Notes: generated by a model from the sequence alone, not told the origin. A DNA stretch of 41,204 nt from Chloroflexota bacterium (GCA_029558955.1 JAKQCW010000268.1:1-41204), one strand, 5' to 3'; numbered from the stretch's first letter, positions 32,009-39,460 are shown. Translations and numbers: made by a program.

Positions 32009-32914
32009 ATGGCCAAAGAGAAGAAGAAGAGCAAGGAGAAGAAGCCGAAGGCAGCCGCGCCTGAGACCGACGTCGCGCCGGCTGACAACACGGCGTCGGA
32101 TATTCCTGAAGAAGCCTCGGTCGCCAAGCGCAAGATCTCCAACAAGGAGTATCTGACCGAGCTGGCCCAGCTCCAGATCGAGTTAGTGAAGCTGCAAGAG
32201 TGGATCAAGCACGAGAAGCTCAAGGTGGTGGTGATCTTCGAGGGTCGTGACGCGGCCGGCAAGGGCGGCGCCATCAAACGCATCACCGAGACGCTCAACC
32301 CCCGCGTTGCGCGCGTGGTGGCGCTGCCTGCCCCCACCGAACGCGAGAAGACCCAGTGGTACTTTCAGCGCTACGTCAACCACCTGCCGGCCGGCGGCGA
32401 GATGGTGCTGATGGATCGCAGTTGGTACAACCGGGCGGGCGTGGAACGGGTGATGGGCTTTTGCACGGAGGAGGAATACTGGGAGTTCCTGCGCTCCTGT
32501 CCCTCCTTCGAGCGCATGCTGGTGCGTTCAGGCATTATCATCCTCAAGTATTGGTTCTCGGTCAGCGACGAAGTGCAGGAGAAGCGTTTCCAGGATCGCA
32601 TCGACGACCCCACCCGCCGCTGGAAGCTCAGCCCCATGGATCTGACGGCGCGCTCCCGCTGGGTCGACTACTCGCGCGCCAAGGATGACATGTTCGCCTA
32701 CACCGACATCAAAGAGGCGCCCTGGTGGGTGGTAGACGCAGATGTCAAGAAGTTGGCCCGGCTGAACTGCATCCATCACCTGCTCAGCCAGATTCCTTAC
32801 CAGGACCTGACCCCCGATCCGCTGGTGCTGCCGGCGCGGCAAAGCGATGTGGGCTATGTCCGTCCACCCATCACCTCACAGACTTTCGTGCCGGCGGTGT
32901 ATCCGAAATCCTGA
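32009..32914 (+). CDS. ppk2: Polyphosphate kinase 2, class I-like
   Basis: 301 residues from ATG 32009 with AGGAGG six bases upstream. A Lys/Ala-rich, likely disordered N-terminus (1-45) precedes the PPK2 core: FEGRDAAGKGGAIKRITETLNPR (Walker A, 79-87), ALPAPTEREKTQWYFQRY, VLMDRSWYNRAGVERVMGFC (136-152), WKLSPMDLTARSRWVDYSRAKDDMF and APWWVVDADVKKLARLNCIHHLL. This matches class I, which acts mainly on nucleoside diphosphates (ADP or GDP to triphosphate, reversibly). Together with the class III gene it could take AMP to ATP. Own promoter; hairpin at its 3' end. Confidence 0.9.
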   Translation: MAKEKKKSKEKKPKAAAPETDVAPADNTASDIPEEASVAKRKISNKEYLTELAQLQIELVKLQEWIKHEKLKVVVIFEGRDAAGKGGAIKRITETLNPRVARVVALPAPTEREKTQWYFQRYVNHLPAGGEMVLMDRSWYNRAGVERVMGFCTEEEYWEFLRSCPSFERMLVRSGIIILKYWFSVSDEVQEKRFQDRIDDPTRRWKLSPMDLTARSRWVDYSRAKDDMFAYTDIKEAPWWVVDADVKKLARLNCIHHLLSQIPYQDLTPDPLVLPARQSDVGYVRPPITSQTFVPAVYPKS

Positions 32915-32940
32915 CCTCCCCACACCAGTTGTCAGGATTT
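32906..32940 (+). terminator. Hairpin at the stop codon of the class I ppk2
   Basis: AAATCCTGAC (32906-32915) and GTCAGGATTT (32931-32940) form a perfect 10-bp stem that includes the TGA stop. Only three T close it, so termination efficiency is doubtful. Its right end overlaps the next promoter's -35. Confidence 0.5.
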
Positions 32941-32967
32941 GGCAATCCTGAGACTCGGTGCTATACT
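32939..32967 (+). promoter_or_regulatory. Orphan plus-strand promoter facing osmC
   Basis: -35 TTGGCA (32939-32944), 17-base spacer, -10 TATACT (32962-32967) preceded by TGC. No plus-strand gene follows; the next gene, osmC, is on the opposite strand and converges on it. Confidence 0.65.
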
Positions 32968-32975
32968 GCCAGCGT

Positions 32976-33020
32976 CAATGCCTATCCTGGACCTCCTCCC
33001 CCAACCCAGGATGGGCATTG
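32976..33020 (+). ncRNA. Candidate small RNA beginning with a 15-bp hairpin
   Basis: CAATGCCTATCCTGG (32976-32990) pairs with CCAGGATGGGCATTG (33006-33020), one mismatch, loop 15 bases. It begins at about the predicted transcription start of the orphan promoter. 33021-33122 shows no gene. The RNA end is not visible, and the transcript could continue antisense into osmC. Confidence 0.35.
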
Positions 33021-33122
33021 CCGCGTCTGGCGACCGGCGCGCGGCCCTGGCCGGCCCCTCCGGGCGTTGTACCCCTCCAGGCTCCACGCTGGGGTGCTGC
33101 ACACGATGCAGATGGAATGGGC

Positions 33123-33542
33123 TCAGGGCTGGACGATGCGGTAGCTGCTGGTGATGACGGCGCCGGGGCGCAGCATGGCCTGGGCTGGGCAGTAGATGTT
33201 CTCCGACAGATCGATGGCGCGCTGCACCGCCTTCTCGCTGACGTCGCCGGTGATGATGTACTCGATGTGCAGGGCCGCAAAGACCCGGGGGTGACTCTCC
33301 ACCTGCTGGCCGGAGACGGTGACCTGAAAATCCTGCACCGGCTCACGCTTCTTCTGCAAGATGCTGAGCACGTCCATGGCTGTGCAGCCGGCCAGGCCCA
33401 TCAACAGCAGTTGCAACGGGCGCGCGCCGCGGTTCTTGCCGCCGACGCCCGCGCCAGAATCCAGCACGATGGTGTTGCCGGTGTCGTTTTCAGCTTGCAG
33501 CAGCAGATCCTCGTGCTGCCAGGTGACGCTTACCTGTGCCAT
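33123..33542 (-). CDS. OsmC/Ohr-family peroxide-resistance protein
   Basis: 139 residues from ATG 33542; an ATG six bases upstream is too close to the AGGAG site. OsmC/Ohr proteins reduce organic hydroperoxides with two cysteines: here Cys53 in MGLAGCTAMDVLSIL and Cys118 in ENIYCPAQAML. RGARPLQLLLMGLAGCTA and VFAALHIEYIITGDVSEKAVQRAIDLS are family blocks. The YhfA-like subgroup fits best. It lies 69 bases after the anti-sigma gene in the same direction, which suggests it is part of the regulon or operon. Confidence 0.9.
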   Translation of the reverse strand: MAQVSVTWQHEDLLLQAENDTGNTIVLDSGAGVGGKNRGARPLQLLLMGLAGCTAMDVLSILQKKREPVQDFQVTVSGQQVESHPRVFAALHIEYIITGDVSEKAVQRAIDLSENIYCPAQAMLRPGAVITSSYRIVQP

Positions 33543-33611
33543 GTTCATTCTCTCCTTCAGTAGATGGTTACTGCTCAGGCGCCGGGCGCTTTCATGTGGG
33601 GATGTGTCGAT

Positions 33612-33878
33612 CTAGCGCTCGGCGCCGACGAAGGCCTCCAGATCGAGACACCTGAACAGCCGCTCCTCGACCTCAGCCGGCATCGGCGTCGCCGGCAGAT
33701 CGTGATAGAGCGACACGGTTTTGCGCAGCGTGTCCACCACCACCCGGCAGTTATCGCAGTCGTTCATGTGGCGCTCGATCTCGACGCACAGCGTCTCGTC
33801 CAGGTCGCCATCGATGTAATCGCTGAGGTCTTTGAGCAGTTGCCGGCAGTCGCCGTGGTCGTGGTCGTGGGTGTTCAT
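33612..33878 (-). CDS. Zinc-finger (HCC) anti-sigma factor
   Basis: 88 residues from ATG 33878, overlapping the sigma stop by four bases (ATGA). The putative zinc-finger anti-sigma motif His37-x3-Cys41-x2-Cys44 (RHMNDCDNC) is complete, inside a helical context (CRQLLKDLSDYIDGDLDETLCVEIE). Small soluble anti-sigma factors of this ZAS type hold an ECF sigma until thiol oxidation releases zinc. No membrane helix, so it senses cytoplasmic conditions. His/Asp-rich start (MNTHDHDHGD) may bind metal. Confidence 0.87.
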   Translation of the reverse strand: MNTHDHDHGDCRQLLKDLSDYIDGDLDETLCVEIERHMNDCDNCRVVVDTLRKTVSLYHDLPATPMPAEVEERLFRCLDLEAFVGAER

Positions 33879-34498
33879 GGCGCCATCTCCTGCGGATGGC
33901 CGGTCAGATAGCCGGCCAGCCGCTCGCGCAGGGCTAACCTTGCCCGATGCAGCCGTACTTTCAGGGCAGTTTCACTGATATCCAATGCCTCGGCCGCTTC
34001 CTGGGTGCTCAAGCCCTGGATATCGCGCAGAACGAAGGCGGCCCGCAGCGCAGGAGGCAGGCTTTCCACCGCCTCCTCCATCACCTGGCGCAGTTCCGAC
34101 GACAGAGCCTGCCGGCCGGGATCGATCTCCCAGTCGCCCAGTTGACGGGGCAGCAGCTCGCCCTCTTCGCCGATCTGCGGCTCGTCCAGCGACACCGTGT
34201 CATCGCGGCGTTTGCGCAGGCGCATCAGCGCGGCGTTGGTGGTGATGCGGTAGAGCCAGGTGCTGAGCTTGCTGCGGCCCTCGAAGCTGGCCACCTTGCC
34301 GCAGGCGCTGATGAACGCGTCCTGCACCACATCTTCGGCCTCGTCCGGGTCGCCCATGATGCGCAGCGCCACGGCGTACATCTGGCTGCCGTGCTGCCTG
34401 ACCATGCAGGCGCAGGCGTGTTTGTCGCCGCTCAGCAGGGCGTCGATCAGCGTCGCTTCATCGGCGTAGAGGTTGAGGTCGATGGTCAATCCTGCCAT
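33875..34498 (-). CDS. ECF-family RNA polymerase sigma factor
   Basis: 207 residues from ATG 34498 (GGAG ten bases upstream). Region 2 (about 25-95; YAVALRIMGDPDEAEDVVQDAFISACGKVASFEGRSKLSTWLYRITTNAALMRLRKRR) and region 4 (about 135-190; LPPALRAAFVLRDIQGLSTQEAAEALDISETALKVRLHRARLALRERL) are both intact; regions 1 and 3 are absent as in ECF sigmas. The following anti-sigma and osmC suggest a redox-stress regulon. A cysteine pair in HACACM (29, 31) precedes region 2. Divergent from the DUF302 gene, so the 129-base gap may hold a shared regulated promoter, though I found no convincing ECF -35/-10 pair. Confidence 0.93.
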   Translation of the reverse strand: MAGLTIDLNLYADEATLIDALLSGDKHACACMVRQHGSQMYAVALRIMGDPDEAEDVVQDAFISACGKVASFEGRSKLSTWLYRITTNAALMRLRKRRDDTVSLDEPQIGEEGELLPRQLGDWEIDPGRQALSSELRQVMEEAVESLPPALRAAFVLRDIQGLSTQEAAEALDISETALKVRLHRARLALRERLAGYLTGHPQEMAP

Positions 34499-34627
34499 TA
34501 CGATGGCGCTCCTGGCAAAATAGTTACAGAACGGGCAGCCGGCGCGCGGCATGAAACCTCGCGGCCCCGCGGTGCATCACAGAGGCAGACAAAGGCGTGA
34601 CAACTGCCGCAACAAGGAGATTTCAAC

Positions 34628-35041
34628 ATGTCCATACCATCTTTGGGTATCACGACTGTGGTAAAGCTGGACTATGACCAGGCTGTCGAAGAGGCTAAGG
34701 CCGCGCTCAAGGAGCAGGGCTTCGGCGTGCTTACCGAGATCGATGTCAGAGCAACCTTGAAGACCAAGCTGGACCTCGATTTTCAGCGCTATGTGATCCT
34801 GGGGGCCTGCAATCCACCGCTGGCGCACCAGGCGCTCTCCACTGACAAGAGCGTTGGGCTGATGCTGCCCTGCAATGTGGTGGTCTATGACAACGGCGAC
34901 GGCGCCAGCACCATCTCGGCGCTCAACCCCATGGCCGCCATCGGCGTGGTTGGCAACCCCGGTCTGGACGCCATGGCCACGGCTGCCACGGCCAAGCTGA
35001 CCGCGGCCATCGACCGCCTCAGCGCATCGTTTGGAGCATAG
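34628..35041 (+). CDS. DUF302 family protein
   Basis: 137 residues from ATG 34628; AAGGAG lies ten bases upstream. The DUF302 fold is visible from the start: GITTVVKLDYDQAVEEAKAALKEQGFGVLTEIDVRATLKTKLDLDFQRYVILGACNPPLAHQAL, then VGLMLPCNVVVYDNGDGASTISALNPMAAIG. Function unknown; members are found near stress and heavy-metal genes and in sulfur bacteria. Divergent from the ECF sigma gene, so it may be a regulon member. The stop codon is immediately followed by a copy of the GGTC palindrome and then a long hairpin. Confidence 0.88.
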   Translation: MSIPSLGITTVVKLDYDQAVEEAKAALKEQGFGVLTEIDVRATLKTKLDLDFQRYVILGACNPPLAHQALSTDKSVGLMLPCNVVVYDNGDGASTISALNPMAAIGVVGNPGLDAMATAATAKLTAAIDRLSASFGA

Positions 35042-35065
35042 CTCAGGTCGGTCTCCGACCGAGCC
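35041..35065. repeat. Single GCTC-GGTC-TCC-GACC-GAGC palindrome
   Basis: A lone copy of the palindrome family that forms the arrays at 21560 and 28502. Its first base is the last base of the DUF302 stop codon. Confidence 0.8.
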
Positions 35066-35088
35066 TGTCCGTTGCCGTCACAAACACA

Positions 35089-35118
35089 ACAACGCCCGGC
35101 CAATCGGCCGGGCGTTGT
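35089..35118. terminator. Perfect 13-bp hairpin after the DUF302 gene
   Basis: ACAACGCCCGGCC (35089-35101) and GGCCGGGCGTTGT (35106-35118), loop AATC. No T-run on the plus side; on the minus strand it is followed by TGTTTGTG. Likely transcript end for both sides. Confidence 0.65.
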
Positions 35119-35166
35119 GCATTCTGCGTGGCCGCCGTCGATGTGCGAACGGCATTGTACCATCGG

Positions 35167-35268
35167 TCACGGGGGCGTGGCAAAGCGGGGATCGCTGGCG
35201 TCGCGCAGACTGTCGCCCGATACGAGCAGGGCCAGCATGGTCAGGGCGATGGCCAGCCCAGGAAAAAA
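35167..35268 (-). pseudogene. C-terminal remnant of a peptide-ABC transporter permease (DppC/OppC type)
   Basis: 33 codons and a stop on the minus strand read FFPGLAIALTMLALLVSG then DSLRDASDPRFATPP. This is the characteristic end of oligopeptide/dipeptide ABC permeases (PGLAI..T.LA.NLLGDGLRDALDPR). Nothing of the rest of the gene is present. In a different frame it is fused to the ATPase remnant next to it, so this is a deletion or recombination scar. Confidence 0.75.
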
Positions 35269-35469
35269 CGCGAGGTGTTGATTGCGCGACGCTCCTCTTC
35301 AAGATCGCAGTTCAGGTACCGAACCCGCCGGCCGTCACCCAAGAACCTGGATTCCATGCCGCGCAAAAGCGTTGTCTTGCCAACTTGCCGGGCGCCCAGG
35401 ATCAAGGTGACCTTGCGCAGGGATGTCAACTGCTCGAGAACGGCTTGTCCAAGTAATCCAGTACAAGTT
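35269..35469 (-). pseudogene. N-terminal remnant of an AAA ATPase (DUF4143-type)
   Basis: An open frame from 35534 to 35241 contains LEQLTSLRKVTLILGARQVGKTTLLRG, a perfect Walker A of the AAA_14/DUF4143 ATPases, and RVRYLNCDLEEERRAI; then similarity stops within the permease scar. Such proteins are normally about 380-450 residues and have a C-terminal nuclease-like domain, absent here. The upstream part reads into the 100-bp repeat in two frames (SYLRQLVLDYLDKPF is in another frame), so the true start is lost or frameshifted. Non-functional in my view. Confidence 0.7.
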
Positions 35470-35674
35470 GGCGTAAATAACTCTTCAGTTGACCTGCTCC
35501 CGGCGGATCTGTGATCCGCCGGGTTTGCGCCCACAACGCCGCCGGTTCACGGAACCGGCTTGAGCAGTGAGTGAGGCGTAAATAACTCTTCAGTTGACCT
35601 GCTCCCGGCGGATCTGTGATCCGCCGGGTTTGCGCCCACAACGCCGCCGGTTCACGGAACCGGCTTGAGCAGTG
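35470..35674. repeat. Two 100-bp repeats, each with two perfect hairpins
   Basis: Copies at 35470-35569 and 35575-35674, apparently identical, 105 bp apart. Each contains CCCGGCGGATC-TGT-GATCCGCCGGG (11-bp stem) and GCCGGTTC-ACG-GAACCGGC (8-bp stem). They abut the broken end of the ATPase remnant. Confidence 0.92.
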
Positions 35675-35699
35675 GCTCAGGCCGGTCTCCGACCGAGCC
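35675..35699. repeat. Single GCTCAGGCCGGTC palindrome
   Basis: Another lone copy of the palindrome family, 25 bases before the end of the 35725-37164 gene. Confidence 0.8.
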
Positions 35700-35724
35700 A
35701 CACCACGGCGCGGCGTTGTCTGGA

Positions 35725-37164
35725 CTACCGCCCGGCGAACTGCGGCCCCATCACCCGGCTGATCAGATCCACCAGCGCCTGATCGTCGCTGACGGCCAGC
35801 GCCAGCAGCCCGCCCTGACGCCAGAAATGCGGCGCGGCAGCCCAGACCAGCGGCACGCCATCGACGCTGCTGGCGTTGGGGGCCAGACCGGCCACGTCAG
35901 CCGCCAGCGCGGCCGCGTCGGCATACTCGAAAAGCTGCACGGGAAGGCCGTTGACCCGCGCGATCATCCCTGGCGCGCTCAGATAGGGCTTGGTGATGCG
36001 TCCCGGCGCAGCTTCGACCAGCGCGCCGGCGTTGGCCAGATCAGCCAGCAGGGCCAGCGCCGTGTAAGCCTGGTCAGCAGCCGGCGCCGCGGCCACAGGG
36101 GTCGCGCTTGCGGCTGACGGCGTGGGGGTGAGCACGGCGACAGTGTCCGTGATCGTTGCCGTGACCGTCGTCGCAACGCCAGGGGCCAGCGGGGTGGCCA
36201 GAGCGGCCGCCAGCTCCGCAGTGATGAACTGCTCCTCGAAGGCGCGGGCCACAGGTTGGAACCAGTCCGGCAGCGCGCCTTCCTCGCCTCGCACCGTGGC
36301 GCTGCTCAGCAGGTTGCGATAGGTCACGGCATAGGTCGCACAGGTGGGACAGGGCTGCGCGGGGGTGTAGTCGCCGGCGTGGGCGCGCAGGTCAGCGCTC
36401 TCCAGCAGCCGGGTCAGCGCCGCCATCTCCGCGCGCGTCAGCGTCCCTTCCACGACGCCGCCGGCGCCGGCCACGCTGTAGCCGCGATCGAGGTTGATCA
36501 ACACCCGCACGTCGGCGCCCGCCTGGCTGCGCACGAACTCCATAACCACGATGGATGGCGCGTCTGAGGGGGCCGCGACCGTCTCGGTTAGCGGCGCAGT
36601 GGCGGTGAGCACGGCCGTCGCGGGGGGCAACGGCTGAACCCGCGCCGGGTCAGGGTTCAGCAGCAGGTTGGTGAGCAGCGGCAGCAGAGGCTCCAGCCAG
36701 GCAGGCACAGCGCCGTCGTGGGTCTCCACCTGGCCCTGCAACAGCACGCCGCGCCGCTGAATGCGGTATTGAAAGGCATCAGGCACAACCGGCGGCGGCG
36801 GCGCGGTCTGGGCCGCGTTGCGGTAGAAGTCGGCCGCGTCCAGCGCCGCGTTGAGCTGCGTCTGCTCGGCCGGGCTCAGTTGGAAGGTCGCCGGATCCTG
36901 GCCGCGCCGCTCCAGCAGCACATGGCCATCCAGGAAAAGGCGGGCGCGCTCGGCCACGGCGGCGATGCCGCCGTGGCGCTCCAGATCGAGAACCACATAG
37001 GAGGCTGGATCGATGCCCAACGCCGCGGCTGGGTTTTCCTGGGCGCCCCCGGCCAGCGGTTGAAGCTGCAAGCCATCGGCGGTGGTAGTCACACAGCCCG
37101 TCAGCGCCAGGCTGGCGAGCAGCAAAATCACAACACTGAGCAGAGCAGCAGTGGTCGCACGCAT
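35725..37164 (-). CDS. Large lipoprotein of unknown function
   Basis: 479 residues from ATG 37164; GGAG ten bases upstream. Lipoprotein signal (LLSVVILLLASLALTGC, lipobox LTGC with Cys24). The body has two similar halves in which a SYVVLDLERHGGIAAVAERARLFLDG-type and an IVVMEFVRSQAGADVRVLINLDRGYSV-type beta segment precede helices, suggesting an internal duplication. A CPTCATY motif near 280 could form a disulphide. A Thr/Ala linker (about 345-385) precedes a C-terminal domain (ALALLADLANAGALVEAAPGRITKPYLSAPGMIARVNG) of the kind seen in Chloroflexota lipoproteins. No enzyme motif. Function unknown. Confidence 0.75.
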   Translation of the reverse strand: MRATTAALLSVVILLLASLALTGCVTTTADGLQLQPLAGGAQENPAAALGIDPASYVVLDLERHGGIAAVAERARLFLDGHVLLERRGQDPATFQLSPAEQTQLNAALDAADFYRNAAQTAPPPPVVPDAFQYRIQRRGVLLQGQVETHDGAVPAWLEPLLPLLTNLLLNPDPARVQPLPPATAVLTATAPLTETVAAPSDAPSIVVMEFVRSQAGADVRVLINLDRGYSVAGAGGVVEGTLTRAEMAALTRLLESADLRAHAGDYTPAQPCPTCATYAVTYRNLLSSATVRGEEGALPDWFQPVARAFEEQFITAELAAALATPLAPGVATTVTATITDTVAVLTPTPSAASATPVAAAPAADQAYTALALLADLANAGALVEAAPGRITKPYLSAPGMIARVNGLPVQLFEYADAAALAADVAGLAPNASSVDGVPLVWAAAPHFWRQGGLLALAVSDDQALVDLISRVMGPQFAGR

Positions 37165-37206
37165 TGCACTCAGTCTCCTTTTAACGGTGGGTTTGGAATG
37201 GCGCCC

Positions 37207-37215
37207 AGTATACCA
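37207..37215 (-). promoter_or_regulatory. Extended -10 promoter of the large lipoprotein gene
   Basis: Minus strand TGG followed by TATACT (37207-37212). No good -35 at 17 bases. ATG 43 bases downstream. Confidence 0.5.
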
Positions 37216-37270
37216 TGATGCAGGCCAGGCCGGCCAATAAGGGCGAACTTAGCAAACTCAACTCTCCCCC

Positions 37271-37990
37271 TCACTGCCCCTGCACCACGATCACATGCAG
37301 CTTGCCTGGCCCGTGGACGCCAAAGACCGGCGTGACCTCGATGTCGGCGCTGCGGCTGGGGCCGGTGAGCAGCGTGATGCATTGGGAGGTTGGCTGGCCG
37401 GCCCCGGCCGGCCGCTGCGCCAGCCAGCGTTCCATGGTGGGGTAGATCTGGCTGGCAGCCAGCAGAACGATGTGACGCCGGGGCAACTGGTGGACCAGCA
37501 GCGGCCGGCCGGGGCCGTGGCGCAGCGCCAGCGTGCCCGTGGCGGCAAAGGCCGCGTCGGCGCCGGTCAGACCGACGGGGATTCCCTCGATGCCCAGCAG
37601 ATAGCGCCGCCGCACCTCCAGATCCTGGGGGCGCAGCCGGATGTCAGCCAGCGGCGGGGTCGGCGTGATGATCTCGATGCCCAGCACCTCCAGCGCCTCC
37701 AGCACGCCGCCCACCGGCAGCTCGCCGGCCGCCCAGCTCAGCGCCTGTTTGATGCCCGCCTCCTGCAAGCCGGTTGCCAGCGTCAGCCGGGCGATCACCG
37801 GGCTGGCGGCGATCTGCCAGGTGACCTGCACCCGCTCCAGGGCCTGCACGAAACGCTCGATCAGCGCGGCCGGGTCCCCGTCGGGCACAGGCGCGACGAC
37901 ATCGGGCCTGGTCAGCCCGGCTGGCGGGGCCGCCTCAGGCAGGGCCGCCAGCCGGGCCAGGATCGTCTCACGCCCTTCCAGCGGCTTCAT
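37271..37990 (-). CDS. lutC: LUD-domain protein, LutC-like
   Basis: 239 residues from ATG 37990, overlapping lutB by four bases (ATGA). LUD fold landmarks are TGADAAFAATGTLALRHGPGRPLL and the C-terminal LLTGPSRSADIE. LutC works with LutA and LutB in L-lactate oxidation and is thought to be a structural or accessory subunit. Start MKPLEGRETILARL fits the family. No LutA gene in the window. Function as lactate utilisation is inferred from LutB pairing only. Confidence 0.85.
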   Translation of the reverse strand: MKPLEGRETILARLAALPEAAPPAGLTRPDVVAPVPDGDPAALIERFVQALERVQVTWQIAASPVIARLTLATGLQEAGIKQALSWAAGELPVGGVLEALEVLGIEIITPTPPLADIRLRPQDLEVRRRYLLGIEGIPVGLTGADAAFAATGTLALRHGPGRPLLVHQLPRRHIVLLAASQIYPTMERWLAQRPAGAGQPTSQCITLLTGPSRSADIEVTPVFGVHGPGKLHVIVVQGQ

Positions 37991-39411
37991 CGGTCGCGCC
38001 TCGCCTGCCAGCGCGCATGAAAGGTCTGGCTGGCCGGCTGGGGCCAATCGGACAGCAGCCGGGCGCTGCGCAGCAAGCGGTGCAGGCGGCGCAAACTGGC
38101 CGCATCCTGCATGCCCCAGCGGTATGCCCGGCGCCATAGGCGCGCGCGCGACCCCATCTCGCCGGCCGCGGCCAGGTCGCCGCGCAGTCGGATCAACAGC
38201 CGCGGAATGTCGATGCCCACCGGGCAGACCGCGCTGCATGCGCCGCACAGCGTGCTGGCGTGGGGCAGGGGCGCCAACGGCGCGCCGCGCAGCGGCGGCG
38301 CGAGGCGGGGCTCGCCGTCGGCCGATGACGCGGGCCGCGCGGCCGGCCGCCGGCCGCGCGGCGCTTCCGGCGCGGTCAGCGCCGGCAACAGCGGCAGCGT
38401 CACTGCGTCGATCGGCCCGCCGCCGCGCGCGCTGTAGGCCTGGCCGCCGATCTCACGATAGACCGGGCAGACGTTGTGGCAGGCGCCGCAGTGGATGCAG
38501 GTCAGCGCCTCGCCGTAGCCCCAGCGCAGGAGATCGCTGCGGCCATTGTCCAGGATCACCAGATGCAGCTCGCGTGGGCCATCGGCCACATCAGCCGGCG
38601 CCGGCCCCTCCAGCAGCAGGGCGTGGTCGGGCATGGGCTGGCCGCCGGCGCTGCGGGCATAGAGCGGCAGCAGCAACGCCAGGTCTGCCAGCGTGGCCGT
38701 CACCTGCTCGATGCCCATCACCGCCACATGGATCGGCGAGGCGGCCATGGCCAGGCGGTCGTCGCCGTCGATCAGCGCCAGCGCGCCGCTTTCGGCGACA
38801 GCCAGGGCCACGCCGCCCACGCTCAGCGTGGCCTCCAACGTTGGCCGGCGCAGCTTGAAGCGCACCACGTTGGCCAGCGACTGGATGTCCAGCGTCTGGG
38901 GCACGTCCAGATGTTCCTCGAAGAGCTGGGTTACCGCCTCCTTGCGCCAGTGCAGGGCGGAATGCACCGGATGCGACGGGGTGTCGTCCGCCAGGTGCAG
39001 GATGTAGTCGCCGATGTGGGTCCGGGTTACGCCGATGTTGGCCGCGGTCAGCGCCGCGTCCAGGCCGATCTCCTCCACGGCCGCGGCATGGCTGCACACC
39101 ACCTGGCGCACCCGCCGCGCCTCGGCCAACGCCAGGATGTAGCGATTGGCGGTCGCGGCATCCGGCGCCCAGAAGACCTCGACGCCGCGGGCGCGGGCCT
39201 CTGTTTCCAACTGCGTCAGGAGGGCGGGGAGCCGGATGAGCGCATCCTCCCGCAGGGCGCGCGCGGCGGCCTGCAGCTCGCTGAAGGGCGCGGCGTCGGC
39301 AAAGCCCGCCGTCCGCTGCTGCCTGAGGATGCCGGTGGAGCGCGTCAGTGTGGTGCGGAGGGAATCGTTGGCCAGCGCATCGGCGGCGCGATGGTTGAAG
39401 GTGGAGGACAT
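37987..39411 (-). CDS. lutB: LutB-like iron-sulfur LUD protein
   Basis: 474 residues from ATG 39411, which matches the family start (MSSTFNHRAADALANDSLRTTL). LUD domain first, then two 4Fe-4S cluster motifs: CIHCGACHNVCPVY (about 307-320) and CGACSAVCPVGIDIP (about 392). Between them is a Pro/Ala/Arg-rich insertion of about 50 residues with no counterpart in typical LutB. LutB probably accepts electrons from lactate oxidation. lutC overlaps it. The usual third partner, LutA (CCG-domain), is not here. Weak ribosome site. Confidence 0.88.
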   Translation of the reverse strand: MSSTFNHRAADALANDSLRTTLTRSTGILRQQRTAGFADAAPFSELQAAARALREDALIRLPALLTQLETEARARGVEVFWAPDAATANRYILALAEARRVRQVVCSHAAAVEEIGLDAALTAANIGVTRTHIGDYILHLADDTPSHPVHSALHWRKEAVTQLFEEHLDVPQTLDIQSLANVVRFKLRRPTLEATLSVGGVALAVAESGALALIDGDDRLAMAASPIHVAVMGIEQVTATLADLALLLPLYARSAGGQPMPDHALLLEGPAPADVADGPRELHLVILDNGRSDLLRWGYGEALTCIHCGACHNVCPVYREIGGQAYSARGGGPIDAVTLPLLPALTAPEAPRGRRPAARPASSADGEPRLAPPLRGAPLAPLPHASTLCGACSAVCPVGIDIPRLLIRLRGDLAAAGEMGSRARLWRRAYRWGMQDAASLRRLHRLLRSARLLSDWPQPASQTFHARWQARRDR

Positions 39412-39460
39412 GGTGCAGATGGGCAGGCAGGGCGCTGCGGGAACCGACTGGAAAACAGCC

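Noticed and set aside
32958-33563. Plus-strand gene under the orphan promoter
   Set aside because: The frame is antisense to osmC, whose cysteine motifs and start are clear; the plus-strand peptide has no recognisable feature.
34499-34627. ECF-type autoregulated promoter in the sigma/DUF302 gap
   Set aside because: A TGTAAC on the minus strand lies about 20 bases from a CGTA, too far for the usual 16-17 spacing, so I do not list it.
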